A DNA stretch of 64,000 bases. It comes from Campanula takesimana (taxonomy: Eukaryota > Streptophyta > Magnoliopsida > Asterales > Campanulaceae). Position numbers and translations under genes: made by a program. The DNA lies in contig JAOWBW010001313.1 in the NCBI GenBank assembly GCA_026119855.1, positions 186,001-250,000 on the forward strand, in the 5' to 3' direction. Positions within the stretch are counted from its first letter, which is position 1, and each line of letters opens with the position of its first letter. The notes below the pieces were generated by a model. It ran no database searches. It was not told the DNA's origin and was given only the letters and a program-made list of their open reading frames with translations. Below, piece by piece: positions 44,968 to 55,879 of the stretch.

Positions 44968-46322
44968 CAACTCTTTTTCCGATCTTCTTTCACTATATCT
45001 GACGGACCAGGCGCTTTGCATCATTCTCAATTAGACGACTTTTTGTGTGAATACATATAGTATGTGGTCCCGCCCTTTCCTGGACCCCACATATAGTGGG
45101 ACTTCTTGAAGCATCATGTTGCCCTTTTTTTACATATAGTATGGTGGTGGCCCACGCACACTGTGTGTTGTTTCGGTTAGTCTAGTTTAACATGAGGCTT
45201 CAAATCCGATATTAAAGACTTGAGAATGATTTTAAGTTCTTGGAGCTACAAGAAGTCGGCTTCCAACCTGCCCGGAGCAGAGATGACCCTTCTTTTTTTT
45301 TTTTTTCCTTTTTTTTTTTTGGTTTTACCACCAAAATTAAACAGCCCCTTATTAACCTTTATATTTTTTTTGCTAATTTCTTTTCTATCTTCCAAAATGA
45401 ATCTAGTCTTTAATGTACAAAAGAGAAAGTACTTTGTTACATTGTTATGCAGTACCATAATTTTGTTGAATTCTTGCCTTCTCATCTTCAGGAGAGGATC
45501 TGTTGTCTTTTAATGTTGTCATATTGACATAATAGTATTTCGCGGAATCAACAATTTTGATCTGGACTTGTCAAACATGTTAAGGAGTGTGCTTTAATTA
45601 GTTTTTGTTATATTGCTTGTGTTATAGCAAAATCGCACTGGTAATATTTAGAAACGCGACATTTATTTTTAGCATAGAACAAAATACTTAAATGAACATG
45701 GAAAAATTAACAGCAATCTTATCTGTATATGGTTGGTAGCTCCAAGATTAGCTTCTTCTGTGTGTACTGATTATGCCGGCTGTGCAAGCTGTTTGGATTA
45801 AATATAAATGATCTCATAAACTTTTCCTACTACTTTTGGTCACTTAACTTCTGGATAGTGTCGTTAAATTGCATAGTAATCTGACTTGTTTGCGATCTCA
45901 CCCATTCATTTTGATCGCAACACTCTACACTTGGCAAGATATACTATGAGGTTATTTGGGCAACATCTCATCCATTGAATTGAATGCTTAATCGCTTGAT
46001 CTCAGTCGTACAACTGAAAACTTGCTCGATCCACTTTATTAATGATCACAGGCTATTCCTCAGTCCTCCGCAAGTTTGCTCTTGGGTGGATATTTCGCTC
46101 ACCTTCCCACTTTTTGAATTAGTGTCGGACATTAATTTGATTTGGTGTGACTCTCACACATATCAAATTAATCATGATCGTCCCCACCAAGGTGTGACCA
46201 ACTGTTTACGTTTGAAGAATGGAGGAGCAAAACTAAGGAATGAGCTAGTTCTCATTCCAATTCATTACAACTTGTAATATGGCCTGCACCCCATCCTTCC
46301 TTCTTTCTCCCTCTCTCCCAAA

Positions 46323-46358
<36 letters not shown>

Positions 46359-46789
46359 ATGAGAGGAGATTTTGTAGTTAGTCAAGGAGCTATGGGCTTG
46401 ATCTAACCTCATATTGAACAATGGCATCACTACACTAGACACTAGTAACCCAAAACACACAAAGAACTAACTATTGTTATTGTGATGATCAAGTCGACGG
46501 CTAAAAATTGCGTTCAGGACTGTGCAATCTGACTGTATAATAGTTTGATTTTTATAGATCGGTTACATTTTATAGTACGTGTTTTATATTTTATCAAGAA
46601 ACATAAAATTACGTTCCGTCTTTCAATACATGAGTTACATTTATAAGATATTGGCTTATACACTGGACTTTTTCATTTTTCTAGATAAATTTATTTTTAA
46701 TAGATTCTAAATATATTTGTAGATGATTTTTTTTTTTTTTTTTGGCTTTAGGTTTCTTTTATTTTTGACAAAGACTTGCGTGCACACAT
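44968..46789. other. NDR 3' flank and spacer
   Basis: No gene seen. A CT/CA microsatellite lies at about 46325-46359, and short open frames at 45220-45513 and 45984-46277 lack features. Repeated ATATAGTATGGTGG/ATATAGTATGTGGTCC words occur at 45055-45150. Confidence 0.5.
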
Positions 46790-47760
46790 GCCATACCCGT
46801 CTCATCCATGAGACGGGTTTTTTTGACCCGCCCGACCCGGCCCATTGAACCGGCTCCAGGACCCAGGGGTCGACCCTGCCACGTGGCAGCCTCTCATAGG
46901 CCCAAATTTTTATTTTTTTTTAAAATTTTTATAATATTTATTTTTGGTTTTTTTTTTCGGTTTGTCAAAAGTAATAGTTGCTATAACTTAATGTAATGAC
47001 TGTATACATATAAAGTAACAGTTTGTATACATAAAAGTAATACATATATACAGAAAAGTAACAGTGTTTTTTTCTATGTTTTCTTCGTTTGCCAAAAGTA
47101 ATACTTATTACAACTAAAATGTAACGAACGTGTTACTTGTATGTAATAATGTTTATACATAATTGTAACACATATGTATAGAAAAAGTAATAATTCAACC
47201 ATTTACATTTTTAGAGCTAAAAACACTTGATTAGTGTTACATGTAAAAGTATTACATTATCTATAGAAATATGTTATAATTTCTTTTATTAAAGTGTTAC
47301 ATTTACTTGTACAAACAATTACATTCATATATATGAGTTGTTACTTTTCAAATGTTACTTTCTTTCAAAAAATTAAATCAAAATACACAATATTTTATAT
47401 TTTTGTAAAAGCATTATTACATTTCAGTATAAATGATAATTACATTTAGATATTGTTTGGGTTACATGTAATTATAGTTAGTATTACATTTGAAAAAATG
47501 TGTAAAACAAGCTTTTTGTGTTTGTAAAACAGGTGTTACGTTTACTTATGATCAATGTTACCTTATATGTATATAGTCATTACATTAAGTTATGGTAACT
47601 ATTACTTTTGGTAAACGACGGAAAAGCCGAAAAAATAATATAAAAACTAAAAAAAATAAAAATGATAATAAAATTTGGGACCTATGGGAGGCTGCCATGT
47701 GGCGGGTCATGCCACATGAGTCATGGGTCGACCCGTCTCATACATGAGACGGATCCCTTT
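46790..47760. mobile_element. Foldback element with long inverted arms and GTAAC/GTTAC array
   Basis: The left arm (CCCGTCTCATCCATGAGACG, then GGTCGACCCTGCCACGTGGC) and right arm (GCTGCCATGTGGCGGGTCAT, GGGTCGACCCGTCTCATACA) are inverted. Pairing continues inward: AAAAGTAATAGTTGCTATAA at 46966 against TTATGGTAACTATTACTTTT at 47591. The middle is an AT-rich run of GTAACA and TGTTAC words. No coding. The exact termini and target duplication are unresolved. Confidence 0.7.
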
Positions 47761-47789
47761 GTTCTCATGGGAGACCACCTCTTTATTTT

Positions 47790-48360
47790 TGTTTTCATTT
47801 GGATATGATACTCTTTTAGTTAAAGGATCATGCCAATATTTGATAACAACTTTTACTTCTTTTTTGATATTGCCTAATTGGAGTATTCAATTCAAAGTGA
47901 TTGTGGTGGGTCAATTATAGGTATGAAAAGTTGAACACTGGTTAAATTAAGTAAAGCAAATTTGTCAAAAGAAAAAGAGCTGCACTTTAGGAAAGTGGCA
48001 TCTTTAACTCTGGCCCTAATGCACTTATAGATTAAGTAAACCTAAATTTATAAAAATATAATCCTCATATTCATAAAAGTTTGGCGTTTTTCTATTCTAT
48101 CGCAAATAAATATCACACTTTTAAAAATATGATAAAAATATGATAGTATTAATGTATGGTGATCACCCTAAACTATCATAGTATTTCTTAAAGAAAATTA
48201 TAGTTGTTTGTCTTTGTAAGAGTATGTTACACCAATCATGAATAAGATGGGGCATTTAAAAAAAACATAACAATAAGTATAAAAACAATAACTTGTCGGT
48301 TGTGACATTTATTCCAAAACAGAGGGAGTAATTTTAATGAAATTTTATCAGAGTATAATA
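47790..48360. other. AT-rich spacer with half MITE
   Basis: No gene. CATTTATTCCAAAACAGAGG followed by GAGTAA near 48300-48331 looks like one end of a Stowaway-type MITE; its partner may be near 48090. Confidence 0.4.
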
Positions 48361-48600
48361 TAAACTCCCTCCATCCCAAAATGATTTTCGTATTTTTTTC
48401 GCTGTTACTGAGCAATAATTATAAGTTGACTTAATTGTACTAATGAAAATCTAAAACTTATTATTAACACCCATTAATAATATTATCAATAGTAAGATTT
48501 AATTTTTTATTAGGATAATTAAATCAACTTAAAATCCGCTCAAAGTTCTTTTATAGGAACGTCAAAAAAAGTGTGAAAATCATTTTAAGACGGAGGAGTA
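48361..48600. mobile_element. Stowaway-type MITE
   Basis: ACTCCCTCCATCCCAAAATG and CATTTTAAGACGGAGGAGTA are inverted; inner arms match the family at 37150-37401. Confidence 0.8.
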
Positions 48601-48837
48601 TAAAATGAACTCTTTGTTATGATTGAAATACTGAATTAGGTAATATTTGGTATTTTAATAAAAGACCAATGCATTGAGACTCAGGGTCAAGGGTGTAGAT
48701 GTTTTTTTTTATTGGAGGCAAGTTTTTTAATGCAAACATCTATTTTATTGTACTTTGAACAAGTGTTATTAACTTATTAATTAGTAAGACTCATACAAAA
48801 CAGACAAAAATGTTATTGTGTGAAAAATATAATAATC

Positions 48838-48850
48838 ATCTTAAAATAGA
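48838..48850. repeat. Left target duplication of SINE
   Basis: ATCTTAAAATAGA, exactly repeated at 49197-49209. Confidence 0.9.
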
Positions 48851-49196
48851 TTTTTTTTTTTTTTGACAAGCTAGTTACATTTCATCCATTAAAGGCAATT
48901 GCCATCGTGTTACAAACTTCCTAACAGATCTATTGTCTAGTCTAGTAGAGGATTCCTTATTGCAGTTTCACCACGTCAGAACCTATTACATCGAATGAAA
49001 CTGCGTCTTCAGATATCTCTCATAGACGTCTCGCGCCATCTGAATGATCACCTGTAGTAGAAGCCCCCAGCCGCCCTCAGAGGGGCAATTGATAAAGGTT
49101 CTCCACTTTGCTCCCAGAGGGAGTCGAACCTGCGACCTCCACCGAAGTGGAAGCCTTACGCACACACCCAGATACCATTGGGCTAAGAGGCCCTTG
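48851..49196 (-). mobile_element. Full-length tRNA-derived SINE, 346 bp
   Basis: Read on the minus strand it starts AGGGCCTCTTAGCCCAATGG (A box TTAGCCCAATGG), has B box GGTTCGACTCC about 50 bases on, and ends in a run of 14 A. An exact 13-bp duplication flanks it (48838-48850, 49197-49209), as expected for LINE-machinery insertion. The intact boxes and tail suggest a fairly young copy. Confidence 0.92.
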
Positions 49197-49209
49197 ATCT
49201 TAAAATAGA
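49197..49209. repeat. Right target duplication of SINE
   Basis: ATCTTAAAATAGA, identical to 48838-48850. Confidence 0.9.
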
Positions 49210-49210
49210 A

Positions 49211-49798
49211 CTAGTGGGTAACCCGTACTCTGCACGGAAAACTAATTTACCAATTTTAGTATCTTTTATTTCTTTTATATTTTTATTTAATAGTATTAAT
49301 TAATATTAAATCATAATAATTGTATAATTTTTAACTATAATAAATAACTATAATAATTAATTATTAATAGTAAATATAATTGTTAAATTAACTATAATAG
49401 TTAACTATTAATAGTTAAATATAATAGTTAACAATTTATAGTGAAATATAATAGTTAACTATAATAGTTAACTACCATAGTAACTGTAATAGTTAACTAT
49501 AATAGTAACTATTATACTTAACTATTATAAATATAAGTTAACTATAATAGTAACTATTATAGTTAACTATTACTATTATAAGTAATAGTTAACTATTATA
49601 GTAACTATTACTAATATAATAGTTAACTATAATAGTTACCCTATATAGTAACTAATATTATTAGCTAATAGAAAAAAAAATGAAAAATCACTTATTTATT
49701 AGGGTGGAATTGATGTGGCATCACCAAATGCTTCCTTTCCCCATGACTTATCCACATGGCAATACTATAGCTCTCTTCACCAACTTTAATATATATAG
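49211..49798 (-). mobile_element. Helitron-like element, minus strand
   Basis: On the minus strand the 5' end reads CTATATATATTAAAGTTGGT. The 3' end has a hairpin-like CCGTGCAGAGTACGGG followed 8 bases on by CTAG and host T. The body is dominated by TAGTTAACTATAATAG palindromes. The first base of the 5' terminus deviates from TC. Confidence 0.55.
49430..49650. repeat. TAGTTAACTATAATAG palindromic array
   Basis: Self-complementary AGTTAACT and ATAATAGTTAACTATTAT words repeat without spacing and could fold heavily. Confidence 0.8.
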
Positions 49799-50203
49799 CT
49801 ATTTTGTTTTTTTATATTTTTATTTAATAAAGAAACGTAATATTTTTTTGGGTATATAAGTATATTGTATATGAATTAAAACATTTCCTTACAAATTTAG
49901 GACAATTGTGTTAAAAAAAAAATATAGTTTTTTTGCATATAATTTGTATTTATTATGATAATTAAAACTTAAAATTAAAGATGATTTATTATTATTATGA
50001 ATTAAATTTTAATTCTATACATGATTGACTTAATAATATTAGCTATTGTCCAATAAATTATTTTTTATTATATATACACATTATAATTAGTAAATATAAA
50101 AGTCTATTGTGTACATATAATGTGTTAGTAGAATAATAAGTTAATTAACTAATAATATTAATAGTAATAATGTATATATCTAGTAACTTTTATGATTAAT
50201 CAA

Positions 50204-50500
50204 TACTCCCTTGTCTTAGAGTAAGAGTCCTACTTTGCTTACGCACACTTATTAAAAAATAATAGAAAATACGTAAACATTGCAGGTGGTCTGAGAATAT
50301 AAATGTCCAAAACACAATTCATAGTGAAATTAGACAATATATAAGTTAGTAATTTTGGTATTTTGTAATTATAAAAGCATTAGAAGAAAATACAGTCCAA
50401 AGCACTATTAATCTTTTCTCATAATTTGTAAATTTGAGAAAGACTCTCTGGAATATATTAAAATAGAAAGTAGAACTCTAACTCTTAGACGGAGTGAGTA
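50204..50500. mobile_element. Stowaway-type MITE
   Basis: TACTCCCTTGTCTTAGAGTA and CTAACTCTTAGACGGAGTGA are inverted. Confidence 0.7.
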
Positions 50501-50610
50501 CTGCTAATACTAAATATTAGCATATATTGTATAATTATTAATTGATACTATTAATAATAGTTAATTTATATAACAATTATGGTTAACTAATATTATTATT
50601 CATAGCAATA

Positions 50611-50616
<6 letters not shown>

Positions 50617-50656
<40 letters not shown>
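50617..50656. repeat. (AT)n microsatellite
   Basis: About twenty uninterrupted AT units. Confidence 0.95.
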
Positions 50657-50659
<3 letters not shown>

Positions 50660-50809
50660 GATTAACTAATACTATTAATTAATAATATTTTTTAATTAAT
50701 TAATAATTAACTTTAATTAAAAAATATAAAATATAATAATAATTTACTATTAATAATTAATTATTATTTGCTTAATATTAGTATTAGCTAATAATATTAA
50801 TTACTACAT

Positions 50810-51223
50810 AAGGTAACTACTATAGTTAACTATTGTTAACTATTATAGTTAACTATTACTAATAATAGTAAGAGTTAACTTTAATAGTTAACTATTATAG
50901 TAACTATTACTATTAGTTACTATATAGGATTACTAATAATAGTAAGAGTAACTTTAATAGTTAACTATTATAGTAACTATTACTATTGGTTACTATATAG
51001 GGTAACTATAATAGTTAACTATTAGTAATAGTTACTATAATAGTTAACTATATTAGTTACCCTATATAGTAACTAATAGTATTAGCTAATACTATTAGCT
51101 AAGATTTTTTTTTTTGAAAAGTCACATATTTATGTTGGTAGGATTGATGTGGCATCACCATATGCAAGCTTTTCTATAGTTTATCCACATGTCAACACTA
51201 TAACTCTCCTCACCAACTTTAAT

Positions 51224-51228
<5 letters not shown>
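50810..51228 (-). mobile_element. Second Helitron-type 5' terminal segment with palindromic array
   Basis: It repeats the layout of 49430-49798: AGTTAACTATTATAGTAAC palindromes, then GATGTGGCATCACCA, TTATCCACATG and CACCAACTTTAATATATATA. No separate 3' end was found, so this is either a tandem 5' end of the first element or a truncated copy. Confidence 0.5.

Positions 51229-51271
<43 letters not shown>
51222..51271. repeat. (TA)n microsatellite
   Basis: Nearly pure TA repeats with one AAA interruption. Confidence 0.9.
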
Positions 51272-51273
<2 letters not shown>

Positions 51274-51477
51274 ATCTATCAATTATCACAAATATATTAA
51301 GCAAATGAGAAATAGTACTAGTAATTAATAAAGACTAGTCAGTAGTAGTTGTTTGAATGAGTCTAAATTAGGGTTACCAACTCCAGTTGTGTGTACAATC
51401 ATTTTGAAGTTGTTGCAACGTTTTTGTTTATTTTTTCGTAAAATAATATTTTAATTATAGTAAATTCAAAAAAATAA

Positions 51478-51651
51478 TACTCCCCCCGTTTCAAAATGAT
51501 TTTCTCATTTGTTATTTCTCATTGTCCCAAAAAGTTTTTCACATTTCTACATTTTACGCTTAAACAAAGCATGTGTAGTGAAACAAATGTTCATATCCTT
51601 ATTTAAGTTTGAATAGTCAAATGCGAAGATCATTTTGAGGTAGAGAGAGTA
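51478..51651. mobile_element. Stowaway-type MITE, ATGATTTTCTCATTTG subfamily
   Basis: TACTCCCCCCGTTTCAAAAT and ATTTTGAGGTAGAGAGAGTA are inverted. The interior resembles the copies at 59568 and 60399. Confidence 0.8.
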
Positions 51652-51949
51652 ATAGCCGCGTGAACTCTAATTACTCCATTATAATATAAATTATGTCAAG
51701 TCCGAGCTTGAGAATTTTGAGTAAACATGCCATCGTAGCCTCTAAAAGGATTCATGATATTAATTAGTTCCCAAAAGGTATAGGGTGTATTTTATTAATC
51801 ACAATCAAACTTTAAATTTTCTTAATGTAAGATTTTTTATTAAAAATTCTATTTATAATTAAATCGAGGGAAGTCATTATATTATAGTGAAAACATAATT
51901 TGGAAAGGAAGTTTTATGTAAAACGTATCACACATAATACGAATCTCAA

Positions 51950-52050
51950 AGAAAATGGGTTTGTCCCGCTCCACCCATAGGGAGACAAACTATTTATTCT
52001 CTCAACGATACACGTATCACGTGTGAGACCGTCTCACACAAGTTTTTGTC
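51950..52050 (-). mobile_element. GACAAAAACTTGTGTGAGAC-family repeat
   Basis: The minus strand reads GACAAAAACTTGTGTGAGAC, then GGTCTCACACGTG and GGGACAAACCCATTTTC, a family shared with 52435-52609 but in the opposite orientation. Confidence 0.6.
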
Positions 52051-52093
52051 TAATTTGGATAAGTCAAATATCATATATTTTAGTATTTTAGTA

Positions 52094-52344
52094 CAGTGGC
52101 GGAGCTACCCCAATGCCAAAGGGGGCAATTGCCTCCATTGATTTTAAAAAAGTAAAAATTTATTAGTGCAAAAATTTTAAATTTTTGAGGGTTTAGTGCA
52201 ATTTATTGAAATTGGCCCCCTTTAAAATAAAAATAATAATGCATTGGTTTTTTTTTTTTTTTGCCCCCATTGATGAAAATACAATTAATTTTTTTATAGT
52301 GCAACTTTTGCCCCCATTGATGAAAATTTCTGGCTCCGCCACTG
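52094..52344. mobile_element. Intact hAT MITE, 251 bp
   Basis: The ends CAGTGGCGGAGC and GCTCCGCCACTG are perfect inverted repeats flanked by the exact 8-bp duplication TTTTAGTA (52086-52093, 52345-52352). An inner TTGCCCCCATTGATGAAAAT is present twice. Confidence 0.92.
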
Positions 52345-52434
52345 TTTTAGTACCAGTATACTCCTACTTGAATTTATGATCTCATCAAACACTATTCAAT
52401 GAGTACTTATTTTATGTTATAAATTATCAAAGTT

Positions 52435-52609
52435 TTTTGACAAAAACTTGTGTGAGAGGGTCTCACGCATAAGACGGATTTCGCTGAGAGAGCAAATGGT
52501 TTGCCCTTTATGGGCGGGGTGGGGCAAACCCATTTTCTCTCTTAACAAGACTCTTCTCACGTGTGAAACCGTGTTACACAATACTTCCCCAAGTTTTTTT
52601 TTCAAAAGA
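52435..52609 (+). mobile_element. GACAAAAACTTGTGTGAGA-family insertion with 16-bp duplication
   Basis: ATAAATTATCAAAGTT flanks both sides exactly (52419-52434, 52610-52625). The body runs from TTGACAAAAACTTGTGTGAG to a T-rich tail. The long duplication is more like a retroposed copy than a cut-and-paste element. Confidence 0.7.
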
Positions 52610-52629
52610 ATAAATTATCAAAGTTAAAT

Positions 52630-53237
52630 ATTTGAAAGAATATAAAAAAAAATGGACAACAATTTACAGAACAGAAAGGGCAAATCCTACTGTCACGCAC
52701 GTTTGTAATAACATCCCATATTTACACAAACGTGTTAGGCGGCAACTAAAGTGTCATAATCCTATCCTGGGTAATATAGTAAAGTGTGACACTATTTGTT
52801 TCTTTCAAAAATTAAATTTCATATTCTAAATAATTTATTTTAATATAATTTATAGTTATTATGAGATAAACAAATATATTATTGTTTATCAGAATAATTT
52901 CCTGAAAATAATTCAAACATATTTATTGATAATTTAAAATATTAAATCTTGTACAAAATTAACTTTCTCTAAGCAATTAAAAATGAGTTTATTAATTGTA
53001 ATGCTGTCAAATTAAAATAGAGACTAGTTAACATTTTTTGAGTGAAATAGTCGGTTAATAATTCAGTAATTTATTTTTGAAATAAACATATAAATATTTT
53101 ATTAATAATAAGAGCAAATGTTTAGAAGTCGGTTATCCACAATCAACGGAAGCTTAACCCAAACATTAAGGCTAGCGTTTTCAAAAGCTACCCTATAGAT
53201 GCAACATCCACTAAATCATGGATGAACCAAAGAAGAT
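52630..53237. other. AT-rich spacer, no gene seen
   Basis: Nothing recognisable; short frames only. Confidence 0.5.
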
Positions 53238-53242
53238 ATCAT

Positions 53243-55362
53243 TGTAACGCCTCACCCAATTTTATTTTCATATTTTGCATTTTATATGATTAAAATCTAT
53301 TATGTGATTTATGTGCGCATTTTATATGCTAGATAATATTTTATGGCTTGCATATATTAATTGGGAATATATGTTAGTTTATGTGTTAGTAGAAACTTTG
53401 TTAAGTTGCATCAATGAACTAGTGTAACTTGTGGGCTTTAATGGTATTAAGGGAAATAGGTTGGGCTTAGTGGGGGAAAATGGGATATATATAAAGATCT
53501 TATTATGTTTATCCCATTTCTATCTCTCTTTCTCTGTGTTAACAAAACACACTTAAAATTGCTCCCTCTTGTTCGTGAACCCAGGTTGAAGAAAGGTAAG
53601 AAAAACTCTTGTATTAATTCCCCTAAATTCATTTACTACTCCGTTTCAAATTCTAAATATATATAAATGTTCAGGGCATTGAATAGAGTATTTCTACCGA
53701 TTCAATTTCCGTTTTCTCGATACTGTCCCCGGAATAGGTAAGTTACTAATCCCCCTCTTAAATGTTAAAATGATTATAAAAATGTTCTATGTATCATTTG
53801 TTGCAAAGTTAATGAAGTATGTCAATTTTTGGTAAAATTGGTTTGATGTTGTTTATTTTGGGAAAAATTGGTGTTGTTGGTTTGGATTGAGTATAAAGAA
53901 AGGTTAAAATTGGTTTGGTACTGAATTTGTAGCCTTGTAATGGTTACAAACGTTTAATATAGTATGTGTTGTACTTTTGGGACGGTGAAACGAAGGGAGT
54001 ATGAAATCTCCAGTTTTTGGGTCTGTCGAGGTAGTGTGCGGCCGCCCAAAATGGGCTGGCGACCGCACATACCATCTGAAGAAAATTGTTCTTGTTTTGC
54101 CTTTAAGTGTGCGACCGCACACCCTTCTATGGGCGGCCGCACACCCTCCCCTGTAAATGAACCATGGTTTCAAAAGAGGTAAATTATAGGGTGATTTTTG
54201 TTTAGCTTTAGAGGAAGGTCTAGGGTAATTGTAGGAGTGTTTGAGGAGGTTGTTATGAGTGTCAACTCTAATGTATGTGGGCAAATGGTGAATGATGAAT
54301 TATCAATTGTGATTCAAGTTGAATTAAAATGATGATGCAATGGTGCCTACGTGATTTTTGTGGTTAATAGACTAGTCCTCTACTTTGGGCCTAGTGCTAG
54401 TTTTGTAATGTCAAGTAAATATTACTTGTGTACTTTTATGTGTGTCCAGCTGGCTTGTGTGTTTCGGGGGTGTATAGATTCACGTTTATTATGAGTGCTG
54501 GGGATAAGTAATAACCGTGAATCTATGCATCTATGACCGTTTGCTCCTACTCTTGATCACGGTAGGGGTCTAGCTTCCTCGATTATTGGAGCATTATGCA
54601 CAATGATTGAATAGCTCTTTTGTTCTTGGTTTGAGATACTGGGTAACGGGTCTCCTTTGATATTATGAAGCTACATTCAATATGAGGATCTACATCAACG
54701 GAACGTCAGTTTGAAAGTTCTTATGATTGGGTTTGGAGTAATAAGGAGAAAAGAAATATCCTTTGTAATGTGTACTTAGCTATACGTGTTACATAATGAG
54801 TAGGATTAGCTACTCATATGATGTGCTACTTGGTATATATTGTTATATGAAATACTTCCATGCTTCATTGTTATATATATGCATATCATGTAGCTATCAT
54901 AGTAACTTACTGACATTTTATCTCACCCCGTTTCTTGTTTCTTTGTTTTCCTTAGATCCCAAGAAGACTAGTGATAGCTCGAGGTGAGGATCACAGTAGC
55001 AAGTTCTTATTTCTGGGAAGATTACTTTTGGGTAGGTTAATGTACTTTGTGTTATGTGAGGACGACGGTTAGTCTGAGTGAGATGAACTCAGTAATTTTG
55101 GGGTTCAGTTGAGTATATGTATATAGTGTGTTGTCATCTTTTGTTTGCCGGATTTTGTGCCGAGCAATTGAAGAATAGAGACTAGTTAGCGGTAATGTAA
55201 AGTTGTAAAGGTGGTAAAGTGTTTAAACCATCTTAAGTGGTGTATCTCCTTAACCATTAAAGGAGTGTAGTCGTATTAGTTTTGAATTTTATCCCTTTAT
55301 AAGTAGTAGTGACGTGTCGAATTCTATGGTTCATATTAAATCTAAGAATTCGGGGCGTTACA
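53243..55362. mobile_element. Solo LTR, 2.1 kb
   Basis: It begins TGTAACGCCTCACCC and ends CGGGGCGTTACA, so the TG...CA ends extend into an inverted TGTAACGCC. It is flanked by the exact 5-bp duplication ATCAT (53238-53242, 55363-55367), the LTR integration signature. No gag-pol, primer site or second LTR is present, so recombination between LTRs is the simplest origin. Open frames inside are short and unrecognised. Confidence 0.85.
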
Positions 55363-55393
55363 ATCATCCATCGCCTTACAAATGTATGACATA

Positions 55394-55875
55394 CTAGTAC
55401 TTTTACCCGTGCCACTGGCACGGTGACATTATGAAAAGGAAGAAAGAATCCTATTTAATTTTGTCCTCTCACATAAAACCCCTTAACCTCAATTCAATTT
55501 CTTTTTTTTCATAACCCAAAATCACATTAATTAAGTTTTTTTTTTTTTTTTTTTTTCATTTCTATCATATTTTTGTATCAGTCCATTTTTCCTTTTTTAA
55601 TAATCTTTTGTACCAATCTGAATCACTGAAAGTTTCTCTTTCTAAAGTGGAGAGGTTATATAACTACCGTAGGGAGTGGGATAGTGGATTACTTTAAATT
55701 AATTTTAGGCCGTTAGATCATTTTCTGAGATTCAATCTTAGCCGCTCTTTGTGTAGCGGCTATTCTTGCTTTGTATTGTAATATAGATAATTTTAGGCCG
55801 TTAGATCATTTTCTGAGATTCAATCTTAGCCGCTCTTTGTGTAGCGGTTATTCTTGCTTTGTATTGTAATATAGA
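55394..55875 (-). mobile_element. Helitron, non-autonomous, 482 bp, with doubled 5' end
   Basis: On the minus strand it begins TCTATATTACAATACAAAGC after a host A, and ends with hairpin CCGTGCCAGTGGCACGG, a 10-base spacer and CTAG before host T, the Helitron signature. The first 88 bases are repeated in tandem, with the inner start at 55787. Confidence 0.85.
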
Positions 55876-55879
55876 TTTC

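Noticed and set aside
49085..49196. Functional tRNA gene on the minus strand
   Set aside because: A and B boxes are present, but a poly(A) tail and 13-bp duplication show a SINE; no clean cloverleaf was seen.
53904..54284. 126-codon minus-strand frame in the solo LTR
   Set aside because: No recognisable domain; it lies within LTR DNA and overlaps palindromic words.
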